Source: Streptomyces sp. YIM 98790
GTDB taxonomy: Bacteria; Actinomycetota; Actinomycetes; Streptomycetales; Streptomycetaceae
Assembly (NCBI RefSeq): GCF_011421595.1
Contig: NZ_WTLH01000030.1
Location: 1-39,014 of the forward strand
Length of the DNA stretch: 39,014 nucleotides
Direction of reading: 5' to 3'
Made by a program: the position numbers and the translations under genes. A model generated the notes under the pieces. The model saw nothing but the letters and a program-made list of their open reading frames with translations, was not told where the DNA came from and made no database searches. This document shows, piece after piece, positions 1 through 9,314 of this stretch. Each line of letters starts with the position of its first letter. The stretch's first letter is position 1.

Positions 1-78
1 GGCGGGCCGGCCGGCACCGCGGGGGGCGCGGAACCCGCCGGCAGCGGCCGCACGCCCGGTCCCGGCGGCGGCGCCTGA
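1..78 (+). CDS. Possible C-terminal tail of an upstream gene (partial)
   Basis: Frame 1 is open from the first base and stops at TGA 76-78, giving about 25 residues rich in Gly, Pro and Ala. Such tails are common at the ends of Streptomyces membrane transporters. A transporter just upstream of a TetR gene would be a typical pairing, but nothing visible here identifies the family. It could equally be non-coding GC-rich sequence. Confidence 0.3.
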   Translation, partial: GGPAGTAGGAEPAGSGRTPGPGGGA

Positions 79-114
79 CAGGGCGCGCCGCACACATGCC
101 GGAAAATGGCACGC

Positions 115-726
115 ATGACCGCTCTTCCCTCCTCCACCAAGCTCGGCCTGCGCGAGCGGAAGAAGCTCCGCACCCGGCAGGCGATCCGGCACGCCGCCTA
201 CCGGCTGTTCGCGGAGCGCGGCTACGACGGCACCCGGATCGACGAGATCGCCGAGGCCGCCGAGGTCTCCCCCAGCACGGTCTTCCGGTACTTCCCGACC
301 AAGGAGGACATCGTCCTCACGGACGAGTACGACCCGATGCTGGTGGCCGCGCTCCGGGCGCGGCCCGCCGAGGAGCCGCCGATGACGGCGCTGCGGCGGG
401 CCGTCCGCGCCTCCATGGGGGAGCTGATGGCGGTGCCCGGCGTGGTGGAGGAGACACGCCAGCGGATGCGGCTGGTGATGGGCGTTCCCGCGCTGCGCGC
501 CCGGATGTCCGAGGGGATCGCGGCCACCGGTGACATGCTGCGCGGCGTGCTGGCCGAGCGCACCGGCCGCGCCCGGGACGACCTGGAGCTGCGGGTGGTG
601 GTCGGCGCCGCGCTCGGGGCCATGACCGAGATGCTGTTCCACTGGTCGGAGCACAACGCCGAGGACGACCTGCTCGACCTTCTCGACCGCACCTGGAGCG
701 CCCTGGAGGACCCCTTCCCGGGCTGA
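115..726 (+). CDS. TetR/AcrR-family transcriptional regulator
   Basis: A one-component DNA-binding repressor of about 203 residues. The N-terminal helix-turn-helix (roughly residues 14-62) carries the family pattern, with RQAIRHAAYRLFAERGYDGT followed by the recognition-helix region ending VFRYFPTKED. The C-terminal half is a helical ligand-binding and dimerisation domain that predicts no specific ligand. I favour the ATG at 115 because GGAAAA lies about 9 bases ahead of it. The ATG at 106 (two codons longer in effect, MARMTA...) has the same purine tract too close to work well. It lies on the same strand as a possible gene tail ending at 78, and it probably controls a neighbouring transporter outside the window. 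It converges on the DUF255 gene across a stretch made almost only of G and C. Family assignment is secure; target is inference. Confidence 0.93.
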   Translation: MTALPSSTKLGLRERKKLRTRQAIRHAAYRLFAERGYDGTRIDEIAEAAEVSPSTVFRYFPTKEDIVLTDEYDPMLVAALRARPAEEPPMTALRRAVRASMGELMAVPGVVEETRQRMRLVMGVPALRARMSEGIAATGDMLRGVLAERTGRARDDLELRVVVGAALGAMTEMLFHWSEHNAEDDLLDLLDRTWSALEDPFPG

Positions 727-778
727 CCGGCCGGCCGGGCCGGCCGGGCCGGCCGGCCCGGGGTCCCCGGCCCGGTTC
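727..778. repeat. CCGGCCGGG-type GC-only tandem tract between convergent genes
   Basis: The 50 bases between the TetR stop and the convergent DUF255 stop are nearly pure G+C, built from repeated CCGGCCGGG units ending in a GGGGTCCCC palindrome. The tract can fold in many registers and probably acts as a bidirectional transcription terminator. That role is inferred from position and self-complementarity. Confidence 0.5.
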
Positions 779-2806
779 TCAGTCGGGGGACGCCGGCGTG
801 AGCTGGGCGGTCAGCGTGCCGGGGTCGGTGGTCGGGGCGGCGCAGACGAAGCGGCGGCAGACGTAGGCCGTGGCCCGGCCGTCCCGCGGCGGGCGGTCGT
901 GCAGCAGCGCGGGCCGCTCCTCCTCCGGGGTGTCCGGCTCGGCCAGCGCGATGACCGCGCCGGGCGCGGTGGCGCGCAGCGCGGCGGCGTGCAGCGCCGA
1001 GGCCCGCGGATCGTCCCCGGCGCCGACCAGCGCCACCTCGCGCGGCCCGTCCAGCGCGGCCTCGGCCACCGCCAGGCCCCAGCCGATGTACCGCGGGGCC
1101 CGCCCGGCGAGCACCCGCACGATGCCCAGCGCCTCCTCGGCCGCGGCGCGGTGGCGCTCGCTGCCGGTGAACGCGGCATAGGACAGCAGGGCACCCGCGG
1201 CGGCCGTCCAGCCGGAGGGTGTCGCGTTGTCGGTCGGGTCCTGCGGGCGGCGGATCAGCCGCTCGGCGTCGTCCGCGGTGTCGAACAGCGAGCCGTCCTC
1301 ACCCCGGAACCGGGTCAGCACGGTCTCCAGCAGGGTGCCGGCAAGGTCCAGCCAGGCCGTTTCGCCGGTCACCGAGCACAGCGTGAGAAAGCCCTCGGCG
1401 ACGTCTGCGTAGTCCTCCAGGACCCCCGCGCCGCCGCCGGGCACGCCGTCGCGGGAGGTGCGGAGCAGCCGGCCGTGCTCGTCGAGATGACGGGTGACCA
1501 GCAGATCCGCAGCGGCGACCGCCGCCTGCACCAGGTCGGGGCGGTCGAAGCAGGCACCGGCCTCGGCCAGCGCGGCGACGGCCAGGCCGTTCCAGGCGGC
1601 CACCACCTTGTCGTCCCGGCCGGGCCGGGGGCGCTCGGCGCGCGCGGCCAGCAGCCGCTCGCGCAGCCGGTCCGGGACCGGCTCACCGGGCAGCCGGAGC
1701 ACCGAGGTGCCGTGCTCGAAGGTGCCCTCCTCGGTCACGCCGAGGAGTCCGGCCGCCGCCCGGCCGTCCTCCTCGCCCAGCACCCGGCGCAGCTGGGCGG
1801 GCGTCCAGACGTAGAAGGCGCCCTCGGCCTGGCGGCCGTCCGCCTCGCTGTCCGCGTCCAGCGCGGAGGCGAAGCCGCCCTGGGCGGTGCGCAGCTCCCG
1901 CACCATGAAGTCGGCGGTCTCCAGGGCCACCCGCCGGGCCTGCTCGGAGCCGGCGGCCCGCCAGAGATGGGTGTAGACCCGGCACAGCAGCGCGTTGTCG
2001 TAGAGCATTTTCTCGAAGTGCGGAACCACCCATTCCGCATCCACCGAGTAGCGGGCGAAGCCACCGCCGAGCTGGTCGTAGATTCCGCCACGGGCCATGG
2101 CGTCACAGGTGCGCTCGGCCATCTCCAGCGCCCCGGCCGCGCCGGTCCGCGCATGGTGCCGCAGCAGGAACTCCAGCACCATCGACGGCGGGAACTTCGG
2201 TGCGCCGCCGAACCCGCCGTGCACCTGGTCGAAATCCCGGGTGAGCGCCAGCAGCGCGGCCGCCTGGTCGCTCTCCTCGGGCGGGCGGGGCGCGTCGTAG
2301 CTCAGCCTGCGCCCGGCCAGTTCCCGGGTGATCCGGCCCGCCACCTCGCCGACCTCCGTGCGGCGGTCCTGCCATGCGCCGTGCACTCCGGCGAGGAGCT
2401 GCCGGAAGGACGGCATGCCGTGCCGGGGCTCGGGCGGGAAGTACGTGCCGAAGTAGAAGGGTTCGCCCTCCGGGGTCATGAAGACGGTCATCGGCCAGCC
2501 GCCGTGCCCGGTCGCGGCCTGCACCGCCTCCATGTACACGGAGTCCACGTCCGGGCGCTCCTCACGGTCCACCTTCACGGCCACGAACCGCTCGTTGAGG
2601 TACTCGGCCACCTCCGGGTCCTCGAAGGACTCGTGCGCCATCACATGACACCAGTGGCAGCTGGCATAGCCGACGCTGAGGAGGACCGGAACGTCCCGGC
2701 GCCGCGCCTCGGCGAAGGCGTCGGGCGACCAGGGCCACCAGTCCACCGGGTTGTCCGCGTGCTGGAGCAGATACGGGGAGGTCTCATCGGCGAGTCGGTT
2801 GGCCAT
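779..2806 (-). CDS. DUF255 / thioredoxin-fold protein (YyaL, SPATA20 family)
   Basis: A 675-residue protein of the widespread YyaL/SSP411 family, usually about 650-700 residues. The N-terminal third is a thioredoxin-like domain with the family opening ([21 protein letters not shown]) and a CHWC redox-type motif at Cys50 and Cys53, followed by [10 protein letters not shown] and [11 protein letters not shown]. The remainder is an (alpha/alpha)6 six-hairpin glycosidase-like domain, with landmarks such as the [11 protein letters not shown] segment. The biochemical function of the family is not firmly established. The ATG at 2806 fits the conserved N-terminus exactly. It is transcribed alone, facing the TetR gene, and upstream lies 440 bases without a gene. 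It has no signal peptide, so a cytoplasmic location is likely. The family call is strong; any precise activity is unknown. Confidence 0.95.
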   Translation of the reverse strand: MANRLADETSPYLLQHADNPVDWWPWSPDAFAEARRRDVPVLLSVGYASCHWCHVMAHESFEDPEVAEYLNERFVAVKVDREERPDVDSVYMEAVQAATGHGGWPMTVFMTPEGEPFYFGTYFPPEPRHGMPSFRQLLAGVHGAWQDRRTEVGEVAGRITRELAGRRLSYDAPRPPEESDQAAALLALTRDFDQVHGGFGGAPKFPPSMVLEFLLRHHARTGAAGALEMAERTCDAMARGGIYDQLGGGFARYSVDAEWVVPHFEKMLYDNALLCRVYTHLWRAAGSEQARRVALETADFMVRELRTAQGGFASALDADSEADGRQAEGAFYVWTPAQLRRVLGEEDGRAAAGLLGVTEEGTFEHGTSVLRLPGEPVPDRLRERLLAARAERPRPGRDDKVVAAWNGLAVAALAEAGACFDRPDLVQAAVAAADLLVTRHLDEHGRLLRTSRDGVPGGGAGVLEDYADVAEGFLTLCSVTGETAWLDLAGTLLETVLTRFRGEDGSLFDTADDAERLIRRPQDPTDNATPSGWTAAAGALLSYAAFTGSERHRAAAEEALGIVRVLAGRAPRYIGWGLAVAEAALDGPREVALVGAGDDPRASALHAAALRATAPGAVIALAEPDTPEEERPALLHDRPPRDGRATAYVCRRFVCAAPTTDPGTLTAQLTPASPD

Positions 2807-3246
2807 AGCCCCATCCTGCCCGACTGCCGCCCGCCCGGCCGCCCGGAGACGCTCCCGGCGGGGCGGCCCGGTCCCGGCCCGGCCCGCCGGCCGTGATCGC
2901 CGGCGGTGATCGCCGGGGCCCGGCCCGGACCCGTGTTCCCGGTGGCGGAGCCATTCCGCACTCCGGCCTCATGCCGGGGCGGGCTGAGTAAGCGCGGGTA
3001 AGGGGAGCGGACACGCGCCGGACGGCCGCCGAAACCGCGCTCTCTCACCACGCGTGAATATCCCCGGAGCGGTGGCGTACTTCTTCCGGCACGGCAAACG
3101 ATGCCGTGGCGCGGGATTGCCGCCGCTCCCGGCCGGGGACCCGCACGGAATTGCCGGGACCGGGCGCCGCGTGATGTGCGGCGCCCGGTCCGGTTCATGT
3201 CTGCGCGGGCGGGCGGGCCCGGCCGGCCGGGCCGGGGATCGCGTGC
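2807..3246. other. 440-base non-coding interval between the DUF255 gene and greA
   Basis: No open frame here has convincing coding character. The interval holds the greA terminator hairpin (3157-3191), a pair of direct repeats GTGATCGCCGG at about 2894-2917, and presumably the promoter of the DUF255 gene, which I could not place. The remainder is GC-rich sequence without recognised signals. Confidence 0.5.
3157..3191 (-). terminator. Strong hairpin terminator downstream of greA
   Basis: A perfect 14-bp stem (GGACCGGGCGCCGC paired with its complement) closes a 7-base loop GTGATGT. It starts 56 bases past the greA stop on the minus strand. There is no long U-tract, which is usual for Streptomyces terminators. 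Confidence 0.75.
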
Positions 3247-3744
3247 TCAGCCCTGGTAGGGCTTGGCCTCCAGGATCTTCACCATGGCCTGCTTGCCGTT
3301 GGGGAGCTCGTAGTGCGCGTCCTCGCCGACCTTCTTGCCGTTGACCCCGCTGCCCATGGGGGACTGCGGCGAGTACGTCTCGATGTCCGAGGTCGCGAAC
3401 TCCCGGGAGGCGAGCAGGAACGTCAGGGTGTCGTCCTCGTCGCCGTCGAAGGCAACGGTCACCACCATGCCGGGGGCCACCACGCCGGTGTCCGCCGGGG
3501 CCTCGCCGACCTTGGCGCGTTCCAGCAGCTGGCGGAGCTGGCGCACGCGCGCCTCCTGCTTGCCCTGCTCCTCCTTGGCAGCGTGATAGCCGGCGTTCTC
3601 CTTCAGGTCGCCTTCCTCACGAGCCGCTTCGATCTTCTTCGCGATCTCGGTGCGTGCAGGACCCTCCAGATACTCCAGCTCGCTCTTGAGCTGGTTGAAC
3701 GCCTCCTGGGTCAGCCAGGTAACGTTTTCGCTGGTCTGGGTCAC
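3247..3744 (-). CDS. greA: Transcription elongation factor GreA
   Basis: GreA binds the secondary channel of RNA polymerase and stimulates cleavage of backtracked transcripts. The 165-residue protein has the expected two parts. An N-terminal antiparallel coiled coil (about residues 8-80) carries the catalytic acidic tip in AREEGDLKENAGYHAAKEEQ. A C-terminal FKBP-like domain ends with SPMGSGVNGKKVGEDAHYELPNG. The open frame continues upstream of the gene, but I place the start at the GTG of 3744. AAGGAG sits 5 bases ahead of it, and the resulting N-terminus (MTQTSENVTWLTQEAF) matches what I recall of actinobacterial GreA. A promoter at 3833-3862 and a perfect hairpin at 3157-3191 frame a monocistronic unit. 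Identity is very secure. Confidence 0.97.
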   Translation of the reverse strand: MTQTSENVTWLTQEAFNQLKSELEYLEGPARTEIAKKIEAAREEGDLKENAGYHAAKEEQGKQEARVRQLRQLLERAKVGEAPADTGVVAPGMVVTVAFDGDEDDTLTFLLASREFATSDIETYSPQSPMGSGVNGKKVGEDAHYELPNGKQAMVKILEAKPYQG

Positions 3745-3832
3745 AAGTGCTCCTTGGGTACGTGTTCTGCTAAAAGCAACGCCCGCCCCGGATGACGTCG
3801 CCTGGCGGTCTTTCCGGGTGGGCGAAACATCG

Positions 3833-3862
3833 ATCATAACGAAGGCCGATCGAGTTTCGGAA
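3833..3862 (-). promoter_or_regulatory. Promoter of greA
   Basis: On the minus strand TTCCGA (3862-3857) and TATGAT (3838-3833) are separated by 18 bases. The -10 is one base off the TATAAT consensus. Transcription would start near 3826, leaving a leader of about 80 bases. The -35 is weak, so the call rests mainly on the -10 and position. Confidence 0.55.
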
Positions 3863-4002
3863 GAATTACCCTCCGGGACCAGACGCAAACCGGTGACCCG
3901 CGGTCGAAAAGTGGCAGGTCCGGGCCTGACCCCGCGGGACCGGCGGGGCCGCGGGACCGGGCGGGCCGAAGGCGGGCCGGCGGCCGGGACGCGGCCCGCG
4001 GA

Positions 4003-4416
4003 TCAGTCCGGGGCCGTGGTGCAGCCCAGCAGCTCGGCGGTGGTGGCCCGGCCGATGGTCTTGAGGGTGACCGCGCGGTGCACCTGATCGGCCTCGTCCT
4101 CGAAGCGGAACTCGGCCCGGCCGACCTCCAGGCCGTCCACCGCCTGTGACCGGACCGTGCACAGGGCGGCGGTCCCGGCCGGTTTGCGCACCTGGATACT
4201 GGCCTCGACCTCGGTGTCCGAGAGTACCTGGAAGCCGGTGAGCTCGCCGGAGACCGGATTCTGCGTGACGTGGCTCCAGCCGGCCCAGACCACCCCGGCG
4301 GTCAGCAGGGCGCCCAGGACCGCGCCCAGCTTCTTCAGCCGCCGGTCGGTGCGGGCGTCGGCACCGGCCGGGCGTCCGTACCGGCCCTGCGGCGGCTGCT
4401 GCGGAGCGGTCGGCAT
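4003..4416 (-). CDS. DUF4307 single-pass membrane protein
   Basis: A 137-residue protein of the actinobacterial DUF4307 family, function unknown. It has a short Pro/Gln-rich cytoplasmic N-terminus, one transmembrane helix at about residues 29-49 (KKLGAVLGALLTAGVVWAGW), and a C-terminal extracytoplasmic beta-rich domain. The outer domain has two cysteines (in ALCTVRSQ and LLGCTT) that could form a disulfide. I start at the ATG of 4416 because AGGAAG lies 6 bases upstream; the 30 extra upstream codons look like leader sequence. It lies between greA and the divergent mca, an arrangement I recall from other streptomycetes. Family call is good; the role is unknown. Confidence 0.88.
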   Translation of the reverse strand: MPTAPQQPPQGRYGRPAGADARTDRRLKKLGAVLGALLTAGVVWAGWSHVTQNPVSGELTGFQVLSDTEVEASIQVRKPAGTAALCTVRSQAVDGLEVGRAEFRFEDEADQVHRAVTLKTIGRATTAELLGCTTAPD

Positions 4417-4505
4417 GATCACTTCCTCGGGGCGGCGGGGAACACCCGGATTCCGGAATACGGTCGGCGGGACGGGCGCTGAGCCTGTTGTCAGACCCTT
4501 CGGCA

Positions 4506-4532
4506 ACTATAGAAGCCACTGGCCGGGCACCG
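4506..4532 (-). promoter_or_regulatory. Candidate promoter of the DUF4307 gene
   Basis: TATAGT (minus strand, 4511-4506) is the best -10 in the 165-base divergent region before mca. A weak GGCGGT sits 17 bases upstream of it. The same CTATAG core could serve mca on the plus strand with TTGTCA (4489-4494) as its -35, though the spacing is poor. Low-confidence call. Confidence 0.3.
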
Positions 4533-4581
4533 CCGACCGGACCGGCCGGATCCAGGACCGCGAGACGACAGGGACCGAGCC

Positions 4582-5457
4582 TTGACTGAGCAGCTTCGGC
4601 TCATGGCGGTGCACGCGCACCCCGACGACGAATCGAGCAAGGGCGCCGCGACGATGGCGAAGTACGTCTCCGAGGGCGTCGATGTGCTGGTGGTCACGTG
4701 CACCGGCGGGGAGCGGGGGTCGATCCTCAACCCGAAGCTCCAGGGAGACACCTACATCGAGGCGAACATTCACGAGGTGCGCGCCCGGGAGATGGCCGAG
4801 GCGCGGGACATCCTCGGGGTGAGGCAGGAGTGGCTGGGCTTCGTGGACTCCGGGCTGCCGGAGGGCGACCCGCTGCCGCCGCTGCCCGAGGGCTGCTTCG
4901 CCCTGGAGGACGTCGACGTCGCGGCCGGGCGGCTGGTGCGCCAGATCCGCGAGTTCCGCCCGCACGTGGTCACCACCTACGACGAGAACGGCGGCTATCC
5001 CCACCCGGACCACATCATGACGCACAAGATCACCATGGTGGCGTTCGACGCCGCGGGTGATCCGGAGAGGTATCCGGAGGCCGGGGAGGCCTGGCAGCCG
5101 CTGAAGCTGTACTACAACCAGGGCTTCAACCGTCCCCGCACCGAGGCGCTGCACAACGCGCTGCTGGAGCGCGGCCTGGACTCGCCCTACGGCGAGTGGC
5201 TCAAGCGGTGGGACGAGTTCAGCCGCAAGGAGCGGACGCTGACCACGTTCGTGCCCTGCGCGGAGTTCTTCGCCACCCGGGACAAGGCCCTGCTGGCGCA
5301 CCGGACGCAGATCGATCCGGACGGCGGCTGGTTCGCGGTCCCGCTGGAACTCCAGCAGGAGATCTGGCCCACCGAGGAGTACGAGCTGGCCAAGTCCCTG
5401 GTGGAGACGACGGTCCCGGAGTCGGATCTGTTCGCCGGAATCCGCGGGCGGGTCTGA
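4582..5457 (+). CDS. mca: Mycothiol S-conjugate amidase Mca
   Basis: Mca hydrolyses the amide bond of mycothiol S-conjugates, releasing a mercapturic acid for export and GlcN-inositol for recycling; this is a detoxification step in actinobacteria. The 291-residue protein belongs to the LmbE/PIG-L zinc hydrolase family. The N-terminal HAHPDDE (residues 11-17) supplies two zinc ligands and the catalytic Asp. GGYPHPDHIMTH (about 138-148) supplies the third His. The GFNRPRTEAL segment is typical of Mca rather than the deacetylase MshB. I start at TTG 4582, which gives the conserved MTEQLRLMAVHAHPDD N-terminus; an ATG at 4603 would cut into the first beta strand. It is divergent from DUF4307. A small membrane gene converges on it downstream. 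Identity is very secure. Confidence 0.96.
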   Translation: MTEQLRLMAVHAHPDDESSKGAATMAKYVSEGVDVLVVTCTGGERGSILNPKLQGDTYIEANIHEVRAREMAEARDILGVRQEWLGFVDSGLPEGDPLPPLPEGCFALEDVDVAAGRLVRQIREFRPHVVTTYDENGGYPHPDHIMTHKITMVAFDAAGDPERYPEAGEAWQPLKLYYNQGFNRPRTEALHNALLERGLDSPYGEWLKRWDEFSRKERTLTTFVPCAEFFATRDKALLAHRTQIDPDGGWFAVPLELQQEIWPTEEYELAKSLVETTVPESDLFAGIRGRV

Positions 5458-5583
5458 GCGGAGGCGGTCCGGCGGGCGCCGGGGGAACGGAGGGCCGTCC
5501 GGTCACACCGCGGGCGCGGGTGACCGGACAGGCGGGCCGCAGGAAGGGGACGCACGGCGGGACACGCAGGTGCGCACGGCGGG

Positions 5584-5763
5584 TCAGTGGTTCTCGGGGT
5601 CGCGGCTCTCCTTGAAGTCGATCTTGTTGAGCTGCCGGGTCATCGACTTCAGCAGCAGCCACACGGCCAGGCCCATCACGGCGAACACGACGAAGCCGAG
5701 CACGCCGGGTGTCACCGTGTACTCGTTCAGCTCACGTGCCGCCAGGGGAACAAGCTCACTCAT
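5584..5763 (-). CDS. Small single-pass membrane protein (59 aa)
   Basis: A 59-residue protein with one transmembrane helix (about residues 19-40, PGVLGFVVFAVMGLAVWLLL) followed by a basic-then-acidic tail ending SRDPENH. I start at the ATG of 5763 (MSELVPLAARELNEY), with GGGGAG about 11 bases upstream; the longer open frame adds 35 low-complexity residues. Small proteins of this kind recur next to mca in Streptomyces as far as I recall, but no function is known. The gene converges on mca and has the same orientation as the large NB-ARC gene, whose stop lies 127 bases upstream of this start. Confidence 0.8.
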   Translation of the reverse strand: MSELVPLAARELNEYTVTPGVLGFVVFAVMGLAVWLLLKSMTRQLNKIDFKESRDPENH

Positions 5764-5889
5764 ACCGCCATTGTCTCCCCACCGGCCCGGAACACCGCAA
5801 GCACCCCGTGCAGCCGCTCCCGGCCCGTCCCGCGCGGGGCCGTTCCGCAGGCCGGGCCCGCCGCGCATCCGGCTCGGAGCGCGGCGGGC

Positions 5890-8800
5890 TCAGAGCACGG
5901 CGAGGACATCGCGGGCCGCGCGGCGGGGCACCATGCCCAGCCGCCAGGCGGCCCAGCCGTCCTCCGGGCCCCGGCCCCGCTCCAGCATCAGGCCGTAGGT
6001 CTCGGCGGCGTCCGCCAGCCGCGGATCGCGCAGCGGGTGGGCGGCGGCCAGAAGCTGTTCCAGTTCCTGCTGGGCGACGGCCTGCCCCACCTCCGAGCCG
6101 CCGGGCGAGGCCAGCGGCAGCAGGGTGCAGCGCAGGAAGGCCGCCCAGTCGGCGCCGCGCCGGTCGGGCCGGCCCTCGCCGTACCCCTCGGTGAACAGCG
6201 CCAGGGCCTGGTCCGTCAGCTCCAGGGCGGCGGCGAAGCGTTCGTTTCCGGCCTCGATGACGGCCAGCTCCACCGCCGACCAGGCCTCGCCGTGCGGGGC
6301 TCCGGAGCGTCGGTAGTCGCGGCGGGCATCGGTCAGGAGCTGCCGGGCGAAGCCGCTGTTGCGCAGCGATCCGGTGGCCTCGGCCCGCAGGTCCCTGGTC
6401 ACCCGGCCGGAGTGGTGCCGGGCCGAGGCCAGGCCGTAGCTGTCCGGCATCCGGCTGAACATGGTGCGGGCCTGTTCCAGGGTGCGGACGGCGCCGTCGA
6501 GGTCCCCGGAGTCCTCCAGGGCCTGGCCCAGGTTGTACAGCGCCCAGGCCTCGCCACGGGCGTCCTCGTTCTCCCGGTGGCGGGCGAGGGCGGCGCGCAG
6601 TTCCTCGGCCGCGGCGGTGGACTCCCCCTCGTGGATACGGACCACGCCGAGCTGGGTGAGCGCCCACGCCTGGCCACGCGCGTCGCGGGACTGCTCGTAC
6701 AGTGCCAGGGAGGCGCGCAGCTCCGTGCCGGCCTCCCCGGGTGAGCCGCGGCGCAGCAGGTTCTGGCCCAGCTGGAAGCGGGCCCAGGCCTCGCCGTGCA
6801 CGCTGCCGCTGGCCCGGTGCAGGTCCAGGGATTCGGCGAGCAGCGCGAAGGCGGAGCCCACCCGGCCGCGCTCCCTCTCCACGGCGGCCAGCGCGTGCAG
6901 GGTCCAGGCGCGGTCGCCGGCCAGGGGCTCGCCGCGCTGGAGCTCCAGGGCCTCGCGCAGCTTCTCACCGGCCTGCGGCAGGACACCCTGGTGCTGGAGG
7001 GTGATGCCGAGGTCCCGCAGGGCGCGGGCGGCGCCGGGTGCGTTGTGCGCCTCCTGGTAGAGGCCGACCACGGTGGACAGGGTGGTGCGGGCCTTGTCGA
7101 GCTCGCCGAGCTGCCGCTCGGCCACGCCGGTGCGCCATTTGACCGAGCGGGTCAGCATGGACTGGTTGACGGCCTGGGTGAGCTCGTTGAGCTCGCCGAG
7201 CCGGTAGAGGTCGCCGCGCAGCAGGCAGTGGTCGCACAGCGCGCCCAGCAGGTGCTGGACCACCTCCCGGTCCACGGCCGGGTCGGCGTGGCGCAGGGTG
7301 GCGGTGATGAAGCTGGACTCGTCGTCCAGCCAGCTCAGCGCGGCGTCCAGGGACTTGAAGCCGTGCCCGCCGGCCGCGGCGGGCAGGAGCCCGGCGCGGG
7401 TGGAGGTGTTGCCGTCCACCAGCCGGAGGACGGTGTCGGCGAGTTCGGCGTAGCTGCGGATGAGGCGCTCCTGCGCGGCGATGCGCTCCTGCGGGGTTTC
7501 CTCGTCCCGCATCCGGGCGCGGGCGAAACGGCGCACCAGGTCGTGCAGCCGGTAGCGGTTGCCGCGCACCTGCCGGATCAGCCCGGCCCGGGTCAGCTCC
7601 TCCAGCCGCAGGGCGCCCTCCCGCTGCGAGGTGTCCAGCAGCGCGGCGGCGGCCCGGGCGCCCAGGCTCGCCCGGCCCACCAGGGCGAGCCGGCGCAGCA
7701 GCCGGCGGGCGGGCTCGGGCTGGTCGGCGTAGCGCAGCCGCAGGGTGCGCTCCACCGGGTCGGTGCCGGTGCCCGCGGGGCCGTGGGCCTCCAGGTCGTC
7801 GGCGAGGATCTGCGGGGTGCGCTGGTCCAGGGCGGCGCCGGCCAGGTGCAGCAGCAGCGGGCGGGCGTCGCACAGCTCGATCACCCGGGCCCAGGCGGGG
7901 TCTGCCGAGGGGGTGGCCGGCCCGGGGCCCTCGCCGCCGGCCGCGGCGCGCAGCAGGGCCTCGGCGTCGGCCCGCTCCAGGGGGCCGAGCGGCAGGTGGT
8001 GGACGGAGGCGTGCAGCTCCGGGTCGAGGGCGAGCGGCTCCTCGGCGGTGACCAGCACCAGGGAGTTGGAGCGCTCCGGGACGAGGGCCCGGACCTGTGC
8101 GGCGTCGGTGGCGTCGTCCAGGATGATCACCACGCTGAGGTCGGTGAGGTGCTGGTGGTAGCGCTCCAGCAGGCGGCGCAGCCGCTGCTCCTCGCCGCCG
8201 GGGCCGCCGCCCTCGCGGAACAGCAGCTGCTCGCGGGGGGCACCGAACCGGTTGAGCAGGTGCAGCACGGCGTCCCGGGTGGGCAGCGGGTCCTGGCTCT
8301 CCCCGCGCAGGTCGACCAGGCAGGCGCCGCGGAAGAGTTCCCGCATGTCGTGGGCGGCCCAGCGGGCGAGCATGGTACGGCCCGCGCCGCAGGGTCCGTG
8401 CACCATCACCACGGTGGGGCGGGTGTCGGTGCGGGCCCGGTCGCGGTGCACCCACTGGGTGATCTGGGCCAGCTCGCGGTTCCGGCCGATGAAGGGGTGG
8501 CCGCGGTCCGGCAGGCGGTCGAAGGACCTGGCCAGGACCGCGCGGGTGCGGGCTGCCCCGCCGCGGCCGGGCTTGCTGCGGCGGGGCGGCGGCTCGCCGG
8601 CCGGGGTGTCGGCCCGCCGGGGGGCGATGACCCGCTGCTGTTCCATCCAGGGCCGGATGCCGCGGACCTCGGCGGCGGTCAGCCAGGCGAGCCGGAGCTG
8701 TTCCACGCCGCCGGGCTGGTGGCGGCGGCCGGCCTGGGACTCGGTGGACCACCCGTGGGCCAGCAGGGCCTGGCAGGTGAAGCCGAGGAAGGCGGCCAGG

Positions 8801-9147
8801 GCGACGACGGCGGCGCCGGAGAAGGCGGGGCCGGCGTCGGTGTGGCGGCCGATGAGCAGCAGCGCGGCCAGGGCGGCGGCCAGCGCGGCGGCGGTGAGGC
8901 CGCCGAGCGCCCGGCCGTTGAAGCGGTCGGCCAGCCGCCCGGGGGCGTGGGCGAGCTCGGCCTGGCGGTAGTGCTCCCACTCCTCGGCGGCGGGACGGAC
9001 GATGTCGGCCATGGCGTCCCGGGCGCGTTGCAGCAGCAGCCGCCCGTCGACGGTGTCGCCGGAGCGGCGCACCTCTTCCTCCACCGCCCGGGCGAGGAGC
9101 CGTTCCACGTCCGCACGGTGCCGGTCGGTCATTTCCACTCCGGCCAT
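5890..9147 (-). CDS. Membrane-anchored NB-ARC / TPR protein with altered P-loop
   Basis: A 1085-residue STAND-type protein. In order: a charged helical N-terminus (1-75), two hydrophobic helices (about 82-100 and 108-130), a basic linker, an NB-ARC ATPase (about 215-480), a winged-helix-like region (about 500-600), and a long TPR array to the C-terminus with repeats such as EAWALYNLGQALEDSGDLDGA. The P-loop reads GPCGAGRT (251-258): the usual Lys is Arg. Walker B is intact (SVVIILDDA, about 338-346). STAND proteins are ATP-driven switches in which TPRs sense a signal. Unlike AfsR/SARP regulators it has no DNA-binding domain at the N-terminus, and I see no recognisable effector beyond the membrane segments. 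I start at ATG 9147 because GGAGGGGGAAG lies just upstream. Fold assignment is strong; function is unknown. Confidence 0.88.
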   Translation of the reverse strand: MAGVEMTDRHRADVERLLARAVEEEVRRSGDTVDGRLLLQRARDAMADIVRPAAEEWEHYRQAELAHAPGRLADRFNGRALGGLTAAALAAALAALLLIGRHTDAGPAFSGAAVVALAAFLGFTCQALLAHGWSTESQAGRRHQPGGVEQLRLAWLTAAEVRGIRPWMEQQRVIAPRRADTPAGEPPPRRSKPGRGGAARTRAVLARSFDRLPDRGHPFIGRNRELAQITQWVHRDRARTDTRPTVVMVHGPCGAGRTMLARWAAHDMRELFRGACLVDLRGESQDPLPTRDAVLHLLNRFGAPREQLLFREGGGPGGEEQRLRRLLERYHQHLTDLSVVIILDDATDAAQVRALVPERSNSLVLVTAEEPLALDPELHASVHHLPLGPLERADAEALLRAAAGGEGPGPATPSADPAWARVIELCDARPLLLHLAGAALDQRTPQILADDLEAHGPAGTGTDPVERTLRLRYADQPEPARRLLRRLALVGRASLGARAAAALLDTSQREGALRLEELTRAGLIRQVRGNRYRLHDLVRRFARARMRDEETPQERIAAQERLIRSYAELADTVLRLVDGNTSTRAGLLPAAAGGHGFKSLDAALSWLDDESSFITATLRHADPAVDREVVQHLLGALCDHCLLRGDLYRLGELNELTQAVNQSMLTRSVKWRTGVAERQLGELDKARTTLSTVVGLYQEAHNAPGAARALRDLGITLQHQGVLPQAGEKLREALELQRGEPLAGDRAWTLHALAAVERERGRVGSAFALLAESLDLHRASGSVHGEAWARFQLGQNLLRRGSPGEAGTELRASLALYEQSRDARGQAWALTQLGVVRIHEGESTAAAEELRAALARHRENEDARGEAWALYNLGQALEDSGDLDGAVRTLEQARTMFSRMPDSYGLASARHHSGRVTRDLRAEATGSLRNSGFARQLLTDARRDYRRSGAPHGEAWSAVELAVIEAGNERFAAALELTDQALALFTEGYGEGRPDRRGADWAAFLRCTLLPLASPGGSEVGQAVAQQELEQLLAAAHPLRDPRLADAAETYGLMLERGRGPEDGWAAWRLGMVPRRAARDVLAVL

Positions 9148-9314
9148 CACTTCCCCCTCCGTGCCTTTCCTGTAGCAGGAGGCGTTCCCTCCACGGTGGT
9201 CCATCAAGCTGATTTTGAGGGGGGTTTGAGGCATTGCCCCGGATGGGGGGCCGCGCGGTGGGTAGTTGTTCATGTTCGCCCGGCGGCGGACACGCCGGGA
9301 ATCAGGGGCAGGGT

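Noticed and set aside
3745..3888. 48-residue N-terminal extension of GreA
   Set aside because: The GTG at 3744 has a strong ribosome site, and the promoter found at 3833-3862 would lie inside the longer version.
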